A stretch of 64,000 bases of DNA from Rhizobacter sp. (GCA_019635355.1 JAHBZQ010000001.1:2108001-2172000), one strand, 5' to 3'; positions 51,071 to 60,741 are shown, counted from the first letter of the stretch. Made by a program: numbers and translations. Notes: a model not told the origin generated them from the letters alone.

Positions 51071-53278
51071 TCAGGCGCTGCTGCGTTCGCCGGCCGGCAC
51101 CGCCCGGTCGCGCAGCCAGCCGTCGATGCAGTTGAGCAGCACCATCGGGTCGGCCGGCTTCACGAAGTGGTGGTCGAAGCCAGCGGCTTCGGCGTTCTGC
51201 CGGTCTTCGCGCTGGCCGTAGCCGGTGAGCGCGAGCAACAGCGCGGCCTTGCCGACGGGCGTCTGGCGCAGGCGGCGCGCCACCTCGTAGCCGTCGAGCA
51301 CCGGCAGGCCGATGTCGAGCACCACCACCTCGGGCGCGAAGAACTCGGCCGCCACCAGCGCCTCGCCGCCGTCGGCCGCGGTGCGCACCTCGTGGCCGCT
51401 CAGCTCGAAGAAGCTCGCCACGCTTTGCGCGGCATCGCGGTTGTCGTCGACCACCAGCACGCGGCACGCCGGTGGCGCGGGCTGCTCGGCCGGCGCGGGC
51501 GCGGCGTCGCCACTGGCGATCAAGCCGACGCAGGGCAGGCGCAGCGTGAACTCCGAGCCTTTGCCCACGCCCTCGCTCGCCGCCTCCAGGCGGCCGCCGT
51601 GCATCTCGGCCAGCCGGCGTGCGAGCGTGAGGCCCACGCCCAGGCCACCTTGCGCCCGGTCGAGGCCACGTGCGCCCTGCGTGAAGAGGTCGAAGATGCG
51701 CGGCAGCAGCTGCGCGTCGATGCCGATGCCTTCGTCGCGCACGCGGATCACCGCGCCCGTGCCGTCGAGGCTCGCGTGCAGGGTCACCGTGGTGCCGCGC
51801 TCGCTGTACTTCGAGGCGTTGTTGAGCAGGTTGGAGAGGATCTGCGCCAGCCGTGCGAAGTCGCCCTGCAGCCACACCGGCTCGGCGAGCGGCTGCACCT
51901 GCAGCGTCTGGCCGCGCGAGTCGACGAGCGGTTGCGCCGTCTCGACGCTGTGCGCGATCACCGCGTTGAGGTCGACCTTCTCGCGTGTGAGCACGATCTT
52001 GCCCTGGCTGATGCGCGCCACGTCGAGCAGCTCGTCGATCAGCCGCGTCATCTGCTGTACCTGGCGCACCATGATCTCCGACGCGCGGTTGAGCTTCGGG
52101 TCGGGCGGCGCCACGCGGCGGATGACCTCCAGCGCGGTGCGCACCGGCGCGAGCGGGTTGCGCAGCTCGTGCGAGAGCATCGCGAGGAACTCGTCTTTGC
52201 GGCGGCCGGCTTCCTGCAGCTCCATCTCGGCGGCACGCCGCTCGACGATCTCGCTCTGCAGGCTGCCATAGAGCGTGGCGTTTTCCAGCGCCGCCGCGGC
52301 CCGCGCGGCCAGGTCGTCGAGCACCCGCCAGTCGACCAGGTGCTCGCTGCCGTCGCTGGCGACGAAGAGCGCGCCCAGCAGGCGGTCGCCGTTGATGAGT
52401 GGCAGCGCCGCCGCACGCTGCCAGCGCCGGCTGCTGCGCGGCTCGAAGCTGCCGGTCGAGGGCTCCTGCACCGCCTCTTCCAGCGCGGTGAGCAGCATCT
52501 CATCGAGGTTGACGCGTGTGCGGTCCTTGATGGCGCGGCGCAGCGCCACGCGCACGCTGCCGTCGAGTGCCGGCCAGGGCAGCTCGCGCACCGCGCCGTC
52601 GCTCGCGAGCACCACCTCGGGCTGGCTGTCGACGTCGTCGCTGCCGACCACCACCGCCGTGGTGGCGAGCGTGGGCACGAGCAGGCGCGCCAGGTCACGC
52701 CGGCTCACGGCGGCCTGCAGCGAGCTGTTGAGCACATGGCTGGCACTCGCGAGGAAGGCCGAGCGACGGTCGCTGTCTTCGGCGGCCTCGCGCGCGGCCT
52801 CGGCCGCCGCCACCGCCGCGCGTGCATCGGCCTGCCGCCGCAGCTGGCGCTGCATGGCGAAGAGCCGCACGAAGACCCGCACCTTGCTGCGCAGGATGTG
52901 CGGCACCACCGGCGAGAGGATGTAGTCGACCGCGCCCAGCGCGTAACCCCGCTCGGTCTGCATCTCGTCGGCATACGACGTGATGAAGATGATGGGCGTG
53001 TCGACCGAGCGCTTGTACTGGCGGATCAGCGTGGCCGTCTCGAAACCGTCGATGTCGGGCATGTTGACGTCGAGCAGGATCACCGCGAACTCGCGTTGCA
53101 GCACCTCGCGCAGCGCCTCACGCCCGGAGCGCACGAAGACGAGCTCCTGCCCCAGCTCTTCGAGCACCGTGCGGAAGACCAGCAGCTTCTCGGGCAGGTC
53201 GTCGACGATGAGGATGTTGACCCGGTCCTCACCCTCCGCAGGCAGCGTCGTGGCGAGATCGTTCAACGGCACAGCCAT
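51071..53278 (-). CDS. hybrid histidine kinase, REC-GAF-HisKA-HATPase-REC
   Basis: A soluble 735-residue kinase. The first receiver (20-140) has Asp70, but the usual KP lysine is serine (YILSPV). A coiled coil (about 145-175), a GAF-like domain (about 180-330), HisKA with His370 (AMLSHELRNP), HATPase (N-box near 485, GGLGVGLTLA) and a second receiver with Asp655 and Lys707 follow. No transmembrane segment is present. The start ATG 53278 overlaps the giant kinase by 16 bases, so the two are co-translated. It may receive phosphate from the giant kinase through its N-terminal receiver, as an inference. Confidence 0.9.
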   Translation of the reverse strand: MAVPLNDLATTLPAEGEDRVNILIVDDLPEKLLVFRTVLEELGQELVFVRSGREALREVLQREFAVILLDVNMPDIDGFETATLIRQYKRSVDTPIIFITSYADEMQTERGYALGAVDYILSPVVPHILRSKVRVFVRLFAMQRQLRRQADARAAVAAAEAAREAAEDSDRRSAFLASASHVLNSSLQAAVSRRDLARLLVPTLATTAVVVGSDDVDSQPEVVLASDGAVRELPWPALDGSVRVALRRAIKDRTRVNLDEMLLTALEEAVQEPSTGSFEPRSSRRWQRAAALPLINGDRLLGALFVASDGSEHLVDWRVLDDLAARAAAALENATLYGSLQSEIVERRAAEMELQEAGRRKDEFLAMLSHELRNPLAPVRTALEVIRRVAPPDPKLNRASEIMVRQVQQMTRLIDELLDVARISQGKIVLTREKVDLNAVIAHSVETAQPLVDSRGQTLQVQPLAEPVWLQGDFARLAQILSNLLNNASKYSERGTTVTLHASLDGTGAVIRVRDEGIGIDAQLLPRIFDLFTQGARGLDRAQGGLGVGLTLARRLAEMHGGRLEAASEGVGKGSEFTLRLPCVGLIASGDAAPAPAEQPAPPACRVLVVDDNRDAAQSVASFFELSGHEVRTAADGGEALVAAEFFAPEVVVLDIGLPVLDGYEVARRLRQTPVGKAALLLALTGYGQREDRQNAEAAGFDHHFVKPADPMVLLNCIDGWLRDRAVPAGERSSA

Positions 53279-56200
53279 CCCCTCAAGACCACGAGCAGGT
53301 AGGCCGTGTCGACCGGCTTGGAGAGGTAGTCCCACGCCCCGGCCTCGATGCACTTCTCGCGGTCGCCCTTCATCGCCTTGGCGGTCACGGCCACGAGCGG
53401 CAGCTCCTTGCCGCGCGGCAGCTTGCGCATCTGGCGCATGGTCTCCATGCCGTCCATCTCCGGCATCATGATGTCCATCAGCACGATGTCGATTTCGGGG
53501 TCGTTCTCGACGAGGCGGATCGCATCGCGCCCGTTCTCGGCCGAGAGGATCACCATGCCCTGCGCGTCGAGCACGGTGGCGAGCGCGAAGATGTTGCGCA
53601 TGTCGTCGTCGACGATCAGCACCTTCTTGCCTTCGAGCGTGCGGTCGCCGTCGACCACCGCCTGCACCGAGCGGCGCTCGGCTTCGGTGAACGAGGCTTC
53701 GCCGCGGTGCAGGAAGAGCGCGGTGGCGTCCAGCATGCGATCGAGCGTCGGTGCGCGGCGCAGCGCGAAGGCGCTGTGGCCGCGGCCCCAGACGGTGGTG
53801 ACCGCGGGCGCTTCGCTCGTGAGCACGATGGGCATCTGGCGTGCAAGCGGGCGCGACTCCAGCGCCTCGATCACGTCTTCGGGGCCGAAGTCGGGCACGC
53901 TGCCGTCGGTGATGAGGCAGTCGATGTTGCCGCTGCGCATCTGCACCCGCGCATCGGCCGCCGACTCGGGCTGCACCACGTCGGTGTCGGCATCGAGCGC
54001 CTGCAGGTAGGTGTCGCGCAGCGGCGTGGGCGCCATCATCACCATCAGGCGTTTCTTGCGGCGATCGGCGAACTCGTAGAGGTGGCCGAGGGCCTGCTCC
54101 ACTTCGTCGGCCGACTGCAGCGGCTTGGTGAGGAAGCCGACCGCTCCCGAGGCCAGGGCACGCTCGCGCGAGTCGTCGGTCGAGACCACGCACACCGGGA
54201 TGTGGCGCGTGGCCAGGTCGCTCTTGAGCCGCTCGAGGATGCGCCAGCCTTCCATGTCGGGCAGGAAGATGTCGAGCGTGATCGTGGCGGGCTGGAAGTC
54301 ACGTGTCATCGCAAGCGCCGCCGCACCGCTGGTGCTGACCAGGCCCTTGAAGCCGACACGCCGCGCGGCCTGCAGCAGCACCTGGGCGAACGCGAGGTCG
54401 TTCTCGACGATCAGCAGCACCTTGTCGCCGAGCAGGATGTCGTTGCGATCGTCGTTGGCGGGGTTCGCCGCGGCCTGGCCCTCGGGGTCGTGCAAGTCGT
54501 CGCTCGCCGGCTGCGGGCCCATGACGACACGCGGGGCCGGGGCAGGCAGTGCCACAGGGGCGGCTGCGGGCAGCTCGCGCGCCACCACGTCTTGGGCTGG
54601 CAGCACCGGGCGGCCGTGGCGCGGGCTGCGCGTCGGGCTGTAGCTCTGCGGCAGGTAGAGCGTGAAGGTGCTGCCCTGCGAAGGCGCGCTGACGAGCTTG
54701 ATCTCGCCGCCGAGCAGGCGCGCCAGTTCGCGGCTGATGGCGAGGCCGAGGCCGGTGCCACCGTACTTGCGGCTGGTGGAGCCGTCGGCCTGCTGGAAGG
54801 CTTCGAAGATGATCTGCTGCTTGTCCGACGAGATGCCGATGCCGGTGTCGCTGACCGAGAAGGCGAGCACCTGCGCGGCGCGGTTGAGGTCGTCGTTGTC
54901 GCGCGACCAGCCGCCATCGGCCACCGCCACCGAAAGCCGCACCGAGCCCTGGTGGGTGAACTTGAAGGCGTTGGACAGCAGGTTCTTGATGATCTGCTGC
55001 AGGCGCTTGACGTCGGTGACCACCGTCTTGGGTAGCGGCTGGTGGTGCGTGATCTCGAACTCGACATGCTTGTTTTCCGCCACGTGGCGGAAGCTGCGGT
55101 CCACGCTGCGCTGCAGGTCTTCGAGGCGCAGCTCGCTCACATCCACCACCACCGTGCCCGACTCGATCTTCGAGAGGTCGAGGATGTCGTTGATGAGCGC
55201 CAGCAGGTCGTTGCCCGAGAGGTGGATGGTCTTGGCGAACTCCACCTGCTTGGGCGTGAGGTTGCCTTCGGCGTTCTTGCAGAGCTGGTCACTCAAGATG
55301 AGCAGCGAGTTGAGCGGCGTGCGCAACTCGTGCGACATGTTGGCGAGGAACTCCGACTTGTACTTCGAGGTCAGTGCGAGCTGCTCGGCCTTTTCTTCCA
55401 GCGCCTGGCGGGCCTGCTCCACCTCGGCGTTCTTGCGCTCCACCTCCTGGTTCTGGTGCACGAGCAGGCGGGCTTTTTCCTGCAGCTCTTCGTTGGTCTG
55501 CTGCAATTCCTGCTGGCGGCTCTGCAGTTCCTCGGCGAGCGACTGTGACTGCTTGAGCAGGTCTTCCGTCCGCATGTTGGCGCTGATCGTGTTGATCACG
55601 ATGCCGATGGATTCGGTGAGCTGGTCGAGGAAGGCCTGGTGCGCCGGGTTGAAGCGTTCCAGCGACGCGAGCTCCAGCACGCCGCGCACCTCGCCTTCGA
55701 AGACGATGGGCAGCACGAGCACGTCCATGGCCGCCGCTTCGCTCAAGCCGGTGGCGATGCGGAAGGCCTGGCTCGGCACGTTGGTGAGCAGGATCTTGCG
55801 TTTCTCGATCGCGCACTGGCCGACCAGGCCCTGGCCCAGCTCGACTTCCTTGCCATGCGACTCTTGCCCGCCCGAGGCGTAGCTGCCGAAGAGCTTGAGC
55901 TTGGTGGCGTTCGACGTGCCGGTCAGCACGTAGAACTCGGCCTGCTGCGCGCCCACCACCGGGGCGAGTTCCGAGAGGATCAGCTGGCCCACGGTCAGCA
56001 GGTCCTTCTGGCCTTGCAGCATGCGGCTGAACTTGGCGAGGTTGGTCTTCAGCCAGTCCTGCTCGGTGTTCTTCTGGGTGGTGTCCTTCAGGTTGCGGAT
56101 CATCTCGTTGATGGTGTCCTTGAGCGCGGCCACTTCGCCTTGCGCCTTCACCGTGATGGACCGCGTCAAGTCACCCTGCGTCACCGCGGTCGCCACCTCG

Positions 56201-59200
56201 GCAATCGCGCGCACCTGCGTCGTGAGGTTGGCGGCGAGCTGGTTCACGTTTTCCGTGAGGCCCTTCCACGTGCCCGAGGCGCCCGGCACCTTGGCCTGGC
56301 CGCCGAGCTTGCCTTCCACGCCCACTTCACGCGCCACGCTCGTCACCTGGTCGGCAAACGTCGCCAGCGTGTCGGTCATGCTGTTGATGGTCTCGGCCAG
56401 CGCGGCGATCTCGCCCTTGGCTTCCACCGTGAGCTTCTGCTTCAGGTCGCCGTTGGCCACGGCCGTCACCACCTTCGCGATGCCGCGCACCTGGCCGGTC
56501 AGGTTGCCGGCCATGAAGTTCACGTTTTCGGTGAGGTCCTTCCAGGTGCCCGACACGTCGCGCACCTGGGCCTGGCCGCCGAGGCGACCTTCGGTGCCCA
56601 CCTCACGCGCCACACGGGTCACTTCGGCGGCGAAGGAGGAGAGCTGGTCCACCATGGTGTTGATGGTGGCCTTGAGCTCCAGGATCTCGCCCTTCACGTC
56701 GACCGTGATCTTCTTGGAGAGGTCGCCCGCGGCCACCGCCTTCGTCACGTCGGCGATGTTGCGCACCTGGCTCGTGAGGTTCGAGGCCATCAGGTTCACG
56801 CTGTCGGTCAGGTCCTTCCAGGTGCCGGCCACGCCTTGCACGTCGGCCTGGCCGCCGAGCTTGCCTTCGGTGCCCACCTCGCGCGCCACGCGGGTCACTT
56901 CGGCCGCGAAGGATCGCAGCTGGTCCACCATGGTGTTGATGGTGTTCTTGAGCTCCGAGATCTCGCCCTTCACGTCGACCGAGATCTTCTTCGAGAGGTC
57001 ACCGGCGGCCACCGCCTTCGTCACTTCGGCGATGTTGCGCACCTGAGAGGTCAGGTTGCCCGCCATGAAGTTCACCGACTCGGTGAGGTCCTTCCAGGTG
57101 CCGGCCACGCCCTGCACGTCGGCCTGGCCGCCGAGCTTGCCTTCGGTGCCCACCTCGCGCGCCACGCGCGTCACTTCCGCGGCGAAGCTTCGCAGCTGGT
57201 CCACCATGGTGTTCACGGTGTTCTTCAGCTCCAGGATCTCGCCCTTCACGTCCACCGTGATCTTCTTGGACAAGTCACCCGCCGCCACCGCCTTCGTCAC
57301 GTCGGCGATGTTGCGCACTTGCGACGTCAGGTTGCCGGCCATGAAGTTCACCGACTCGGTGAGGTCCTTCCAGGTGCCGGCCACACCTTGCACGTCGGCT
57401 TGGCCGCCGAGCTTGCCTTCGGTGCCCACCTCACGCGCCACACGCGTCACCTCGGCGGCGAAGGAGGAGAGCTGGTCCACCATGGTGTTGATGGTGTTCT
57501 TCAGCTCCGAGATCTCGCCCTTCACGTCCACCGTGATCTTCTTGGAGAGGTCACCCGCGGCCACGGCGGTCGTCACTTCCGCGATGTTGCGCACCTGAGA
57601 GGTGAGGTTGCCGGCCATCGAGTTCACCGACTCGGTCAGGTCCTTCCAGGTGCCGGCCACGCCCTGCACGTCGGCCTGGCCACCGAGCTTGCCCTCAGTG
57701 CCCACCTCGCGCGCCACGCGGGTCACTTCGGCGGCGAAGCTTCGTAGCTGGTCCACCATGGTGTTGATCGTGGCCTTGAGGTCGAGGATCTCGCCCTTCA
57801 CGTCCACCGTGATCTTCTTGGAGAGGTCACCCGCCGCCACGGCCTTCGTCACGTCGGCGATGTTGCGCACCTGGGAGGTCAGGTTGCCGGCCATCGAGTT
57901 CACCGAATCCGTCAGGTCCTTCCAGGTGCCCGACACATCGCGCACCTGGGCCTGGCCGCCGAGGCGCCCTTCGGTGCCCACCTCGCGCGCCACGCGGGTC
58001 ACTTCGGCGGCGAAGGAGGAGAGCTGGTCCACCATGGTGTTCACGGTGTTCTTCAGCTCCAGGATCTCGCCTTTCACGTCCACCGTGATCTTCTTGGAGA
58101 GGTCGCCGGCCGCCACCGCTTTCGTCACGTCAGCGATGTTTCGCACTTGAGACGTGAGGTTGCCGGCCATGAAGTTCACCGAGTCAGTGAGGTCCTTCCA
58201 CGTGCCGGCCACACCTTGCACATCGGCCTGGCCGCCGAGCTTGCCTTCGGTGCCCACTTCGCGCGCCACGCGGGTCACTTCCGCAGCAAACGATCGCAGC
58301 TGGTCCACCATCGTGTTGATGGTGGTCTTCAGTTCCGAGATCTCGCCCTTCACGTCCACCGTGATCTTCTTGGACAGGTCACCGGCGGCCACCGCCTTCG
58401 TCACGTCGGCGATGTTGCGCACTTGAGACGTCAGGTTGCCGGCCATGAAGTTCACCGACTCGGTCAGGTCCTTCCAGGTGCCGGCCACGCCTTGCACGTC
58501 GGCCTGGCCGCCCAGCTTGCCTTCGGTGCCCACCTCACGCGCCACGCGGGTCACTTCGGCGGCGAAGGATCGCAGCTGGTCCACCAGCGTGTTGACGGTG
58601 CTCTTGAGTTCAAGAATCTCGCCCTTGCCGTCGACCGTGATCTTCTTGGACAGGTCACCCGCCGCCACCGCCTTCGTCACGTCGGCGATGTTGCGCACCT
58701 GGGAGGTGAGGTTGCCGGCCATCGAGTTCACCGAGTCGGTCAAGTCCTTCCACGTGCCCGACACCCCTTCCACCCGCGCCTGGCCGCCCAGGATGCCCTC
58801 GGTACCCACTTCACGCGCCACCCGCGTCACTTCGGACGCAAAGCTTCGCAGCTGGTCCACCATGGTGTTGATGGTGTTCTTGAGCGTGAGGAACTCGCCC
58901 TTCACGTCCACGTCGATCTTCTTGGAGAGGTCGCCCTTGGCCACGGCCGTGGTCACATCGGCGATGTTGCGCACCTGGTCGGTCAGGTTGCCGGCCATGG
59001 AGTTCACCGAGTCGGTGAGGTCCTTCCACGTACCGGCCACGCCCTTCACCTTGGCCTGGCCACCGAGCTTGCCTTCGGTGCCCACTTCGCGCGCCACGCG
59101 CGTCACTTCGGCCGAGAAGTTGGAGAGCTGGTCCACCATCTTGTTGATGGTCTTGGCGGTGCGCAGGAACTCGCCTTCGAGTTCGCGCCCTTCCACTTCG

Positions 59201-59586
59201 AGCGCCATGCTCTTGGAGAGGTCGCCCTGCGCCACCGCGCCGATCACACGCGCCACTTCGGAGGTGGGGTGCACGAGGTCGTCGATCAGCGCGTTGATGC
59301 ACTGCACCGACTCGCCCCAGAACCCACGCGCATCGGGCAGCGACGCGCGTTGCTTCAGCTTGCCTTCCTTGCCCACCACCTGACGAAGGCGGTTGAGTTC
59401 GGCGGCGAGCGCGGCGTTCTGGTCGACGAGGTCGTTGAACACATCGGCCACGCGGCCGGCCATGCCTTCCCAGTGCAGCGGAAGCCTGGCGCTGGAGTCA
59501 CCTCGTCGAAGCTGCGTGAGGGCGTTCAGCAGGACGGCCATCTCTTGGTCGGGAACGGCGATTGCCGCGTCGTCGAGGACTTTCAT
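53263..59586 (-). CDS. giant soluble hybrid kinase with eleven HAMP-type repeats and three receivers
   Basis: A 2107-residue cytoplasmic kinase with no membrane segment, resembling group III (Nik1/Os-1-like) kinases. Residues 1-158 hold two diverged HAMP-like units; 159-1170 hold eleven tandem 92-residue units (each with TRVAREVGTEG and a GDLSKK...VDVKGE HAMP core). A GAF domain (about 1190-1335), a long coiled coil (about 1340-1408), HisKA with His1419 (ANMSHELRTP) and HATPase (NAFKFTHQGS, GGTGLGLAIS) follow. Then come REC1 (Asp1772), a degenerate REC2 (Asp1894, lacking the KP lysine) and REC3 (Asp2038, Lys2090). No HPt domain is present. The signal is unknown; such arrays relay osmotic or chemical stress. 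Confidence 0.93.
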   Translation of the reverse strand: MKVLDDAAIAVPDQEMAVLLNALTQLRRGDSSARLPLHWEGMAGRVADVFNDLVDQNAALAAELNRLRQVVGKEGKLKQRASLPDARGFWGESVQCINALIDDLVHPTSEVARVIGAVAQGDLSKSMALEVEGRELEGEFLRTAKTINKMVDQLSNFSAEVTRVAREVGTEGKLGGQAKVKGVAGTWKDLTDSVNSMAGNLTDQVRNIADVTTAVAKGDLSKKIDVDVKGEFLTLKNTINTMVDQLRSFASEVTRVAREVGTEGILGGQARVEGVSGTWKDLTDSVNSMAGNLTSQVRNIADVTKAVAAGDLSKKITVDGKGEILELKSTVNTLVDQLRSFAAEVTRVAREVGTEGKLGGQADVQGVAGTWKDLTESVNFMAGNLTSQVRNIADVTKAVAAGDLSKKITVDVKGEISELKTTINTMVDQLRSFAAEVTRVAREVGTEGKLGGQADVQGVAGTWKDLTDSVNFMAGNLTSQVRNIADVTKAVAAGDLSKKITVDVKGEILELKNTVNTMVDQLSSFAAEVTRVAREVGTEGRLGGQAQVRDVSGTWKDLTDSVNSMAGNLTSQVRNIADVTKAVAAGDLSKKITVDVKGEILDLKATINTMVDQLRSFAAEVTRVAREVGTEGKLGGQADVQGVAGTWKDLTESVNSMAGNLTSQVRNIAEVTTAVAAGDLSKKITVDVKGEISELKNTINTMVDQLSSFAAEVTRVAREVGTEGKLGGQADVQGVAGTWKDLTESVNFMAGNLTSQVRNIADVTKAVAAGDLSKKITVDVKGEILELKNTVNTMVDQLRSFAAEVTRVAREVGTEGKLGGQADVQGVAGTWKDLTESVNFMAGNLTSQVRNIAEVTKAVAAGDLSKKISVDVKGEISELKNTINTMVDQLRSFAAEVTRVAREVGTEGKLGGQADVQGVAGTWKDLTDSVNLMASNLTSQVRNIADVTKAVAAGDLSKKITVDVKGEILELKATINTMVDQLSSFAAEVTRVAREVGTEGRLGGQAQVRDVSGTWKDLTENVNFMAGNLTGQVRGIAKVVTAVANGDLKQKLTVEAKGEIAALAETINSMTDTLATFADQVTSVAREVGVEGKLGGQAKVPGASGTWKGLTENVNQLAANLTTQVRAIAEVATAVTQGDLTRSITVKAQGEVAALKDTINEMIRNLKDTTQKNTEQDWLKTNLAKFSRMLQGQKDLLTVGQLILSELAPVVGAQQAEFYVLTGTSNATKLKLFGSYASGGQESHGKEVELGQGLVGQCAIEKRKILLTNVPSQAFRIATGLSEAAAMDVLVLPIVFEGEVRGVLELASLERFNPAHQAFLDQLTESIGIVINTISANMRTEDLLKQSQSLAEELQSRQQELQQTNEELQEKARLLVHQNQEVERKNAEVEQARQALEEKAEQLALTSKYKSEFLANMSHELRTPLNSLLILSDQLCKNAEGNLTPKQVEFAKTIHLSGNDLLALINDILDLSKIESGTVVVDVSELRLEDLQRSVDRSFRHVAENKHVEFEITHHQPLPKTVVTDVKRLQQIIKNLLSNAFKFTHQGSVRLSVAVADGGWSRDNDDLNRAAQVLAFSVSDTGIGISSDKQQIIFEAFQQADGSTSRKYGGTGLGLAISRELARLLGGEIKLVSAPSQGSTFTLYLPQSYSPTRSPRHGRPVLPAQDVVARELPAAAPVALPAPAPRVVMGPQPASDDLHDPEGQAAANPANDDRNDILLGDKVLLIVENDLAFAQVLLQAARRVGFKGLVSTSGAAALAMTRDFQPATITLDIFLPDMEGWRILERLKSDLATRHIPVCVVSTDDSRERALASGAVGFLTKPLQSADEVEQALGHLYEFADRRKKRLMVMMAPTPLRDTYLQALDADTDVVQPESAADARVQMRSGNIDCLITDGSVPDFGPEDVIEALESRPLARQMPIVLTSEAPAVTTVWGRGHSAFALRRAPTLDRMLDATALFLHRGEASFTEAERRSVQAVVDGDRTLEGKKVLIVDDDMRNIFALATVLDAQGMVILSAENGRDAIRLVENDPEIDIVLMDIMMPEMDGMETMRQMRKLPRGKELPLVAVTAKAMKGDREKCIEAGAWDYLSKPVDTAYLLVVLRGWLCR
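56077..59112 (-). repeat. eleven tandem 276-base HAMP-unit repeats
   Basis: Within the giant kinase the 92-residue unit repeats 11 times without spacer (residues 159-1170). Units 3-10 are nearly identical, units 1, 2 and especially 11 are diverged. Units 5 and 10 share a variant (RLGGQAQVRDVSGTW) absent from the others. Confidence 0.95.
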
Positions 59587-59703
59587 GGGCGGTGGCTTTC
59601 AGCAGGGAAGACACGCGCAGGCACACACCTGCAGCGTTGAACGGGTGCCCGCAGCGTAGGCCTTGGCCTTGCACGCGAGGTGAAGGACAAGCGCGAAACC
59701 TGC

Positions 59704-59722
59704 TGTAGGAAACGCCCTACAC
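59704..59722. promoter_or_regulatory. inverted repeat and shared stress motif upstream of the giant kinase
   Basis: TGTAGG-AAACGC-CCTACA is a perfect 6-6-6 inverted repeat between the divergent kinase and response-regulator genes. It includes GGAAACGCCCTACAC (59708-59722), which reappears almost exactly upstream of the hemerythrin gene. Confidence 0.5.
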
Positions 59723-59817
59723 CCCTCGTGAGAGCGTGTTTTGAGCACGTTGCAGCACCTCGCCGGCTGCTGATCGCGGGCTTAGACTGCGGGCCACCCG
59801 AGACTGGAGCTTCTTCT

Positions 59818-60192
59818 GTGAATGCCGTGACCATCCTCTACGTCGAAGACAGCGACGACCTGCGCGACACTATCGGCATGCTGCTCGAAGCACCTGGCCG
59901 CGAGGTGGTGTGTTGCGCCACGGCCGAAGAAGCGCTCGCGATCCTCGCCGAGCGCGAAGCCGACATCGTGATCACCGACGTGAGCCTGCCCGGCATGTCG
60001 GGCACCGACCTCGCCCGCAAGCTGCTGGCCGAGCAGCCCGAGCGACGCGTGGTGCTGTGCTCGGGGTATGAATTCGGCGACGCGGTGCGGCAGTTCGGCC
60101 CCAACGTGCGGGCCTTGCTCAAGCCCTTCGAGCCGGAGGAAATGGAAGCCCTGGTCGACGCAGTCTGCACCCAGGTGCGCGCGGTGGCCTGA
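59818..60192 (+). CDS. single-domain response regulator (CheY-like)
   Basis: A 124-residue receiver with the acidic pair ED at 10-11, phosphoacceptor Asp54 (VITDVSLPGMSG), Ser82 in place of the switch Thr, and Lys102 (LLKPFEPEE). There is no output domain, so it is likely a phosphate shuttle or sink. It starts at GTG 59818 with GGAG 8 bases upstream; no in-frame ATG exists near the homology start. It is divergent from the giant hybrid kinase, a likely partner. Confidence 0.85.
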   Translation: MNAVTILYVEDSDDLRDTIGMLLEAPGREVVCCATAEEALAILAEREADIVITDVSLPGMSGTDLARKLLAEQPERRVVLCSGYEFGDAVRQFGPNVRALLKPFEPEEMEALVDAVCTQVRAVA

Positions 60193-60198
60193 GAGCTG

Positions 60199-60741
60199 TC
60201 AGGCGGCTTCGCGCTGCGGCAGGGCGCGCCGCGACGGTGCGTCGGTCGGCATGCCCTCCTCGTCGATCGAGTGCGCTTCCTTGATGGGGCCCGTCTCCTT
60301 GGCGCGCTCGGAAAGGCGCATGTAGAAGCTGGCCACCTCGCGCAGGTCCTGCTCGTCGAGGTCTTCGATGCCGATCATGCGGTTGCTCGCTTGGCGGTTG
60401 GCGGCGAGCAGCTCGTTGAGCTTGAGGTGCAGCGCCACGCTGTCCTTGTTCTGGCTCTGCTGGATGAGAAACACCATCAGGAAGGTCACGATGGTGGTGC
60501 CGGTGTTGATGACGAGCTGCCAGTTCCCCGAGAAACCGAAGAGCGGCCCCGTCACGGCCCAGGCCACGATCACCAGCAGGGCGGCACAGAAGGCCGTGGG
60601 CGACCCTGCCCAGCGCGTGACGCCCGAGGCGAAACGATCGAAGGCGGTGAGCAGGGGCGAGTGGCTGGCCGCATACGAGGTGCTCGTCGTCGACGGCATC
60701 GCGCCGGCATGCCCGCTCCCACCGCGCGGCGCGGCGCTCAT
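60199..60741 (-). CDS. low-affinity iron permease family protein
   Basis: A 180-residue protein with two hydrophobic segments (around ALLVIVAWAVTGPLFGF and NTGTTIVTFLMVFLIQ) followed by QNKDSVALHLKLNELL, matching the Pfam PF04120 'Iron_permease' family. The iron-transport role is a name carried over from yeast Fet4-like proteins and is unproven in bacteria. The C-terminal 60 residues are charged. The start ATG 60741 has AGGAG 6 bases upstream and overlaps the upstream small gene by 4 bases. Confidence 0.85.
   Translation of the reverse strand: MSAAPRGGSGHAGAMPSTTSTSYAASHSPLLTAFDRFASGVTRWAGSPTAFCAALLVIVAWAVTGPLFGFSGNWQLVINTGTTIVTFLMVFLIQQSQNKDSVALHLKLNELLAANRQASNRMIGIEDLDEQDLREVASFYMRLSERAKETGPIKEAHSIDEEGMPTDAPSRRALPQREAA

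Noticed and set aside
56077..59112. Direct repeats that might suggest a CRISPR array or satellite DNA
   Set aside because: The period is 276 bases without spacers and the reading frame is preserved throughout, so it is a coding domain repeat.
53263..59586. Membrane-bound chemoreceptor identity for the HAMP-array protein
   Set aside because: There is no hydrophobic segment and no methyl-accepting signalling domain; the C-terminal half is clearly a histidine kinase with receivers.
55639..59640. Very long open frames on the plus strand across the HAMP array (702, 497 and more residues)
   Set aside because: They are antisense shadows of a high-GC repetitive gene; their His/Gly/Leu-rich products repeat with the same 92-residue period and have no recognisable domain.
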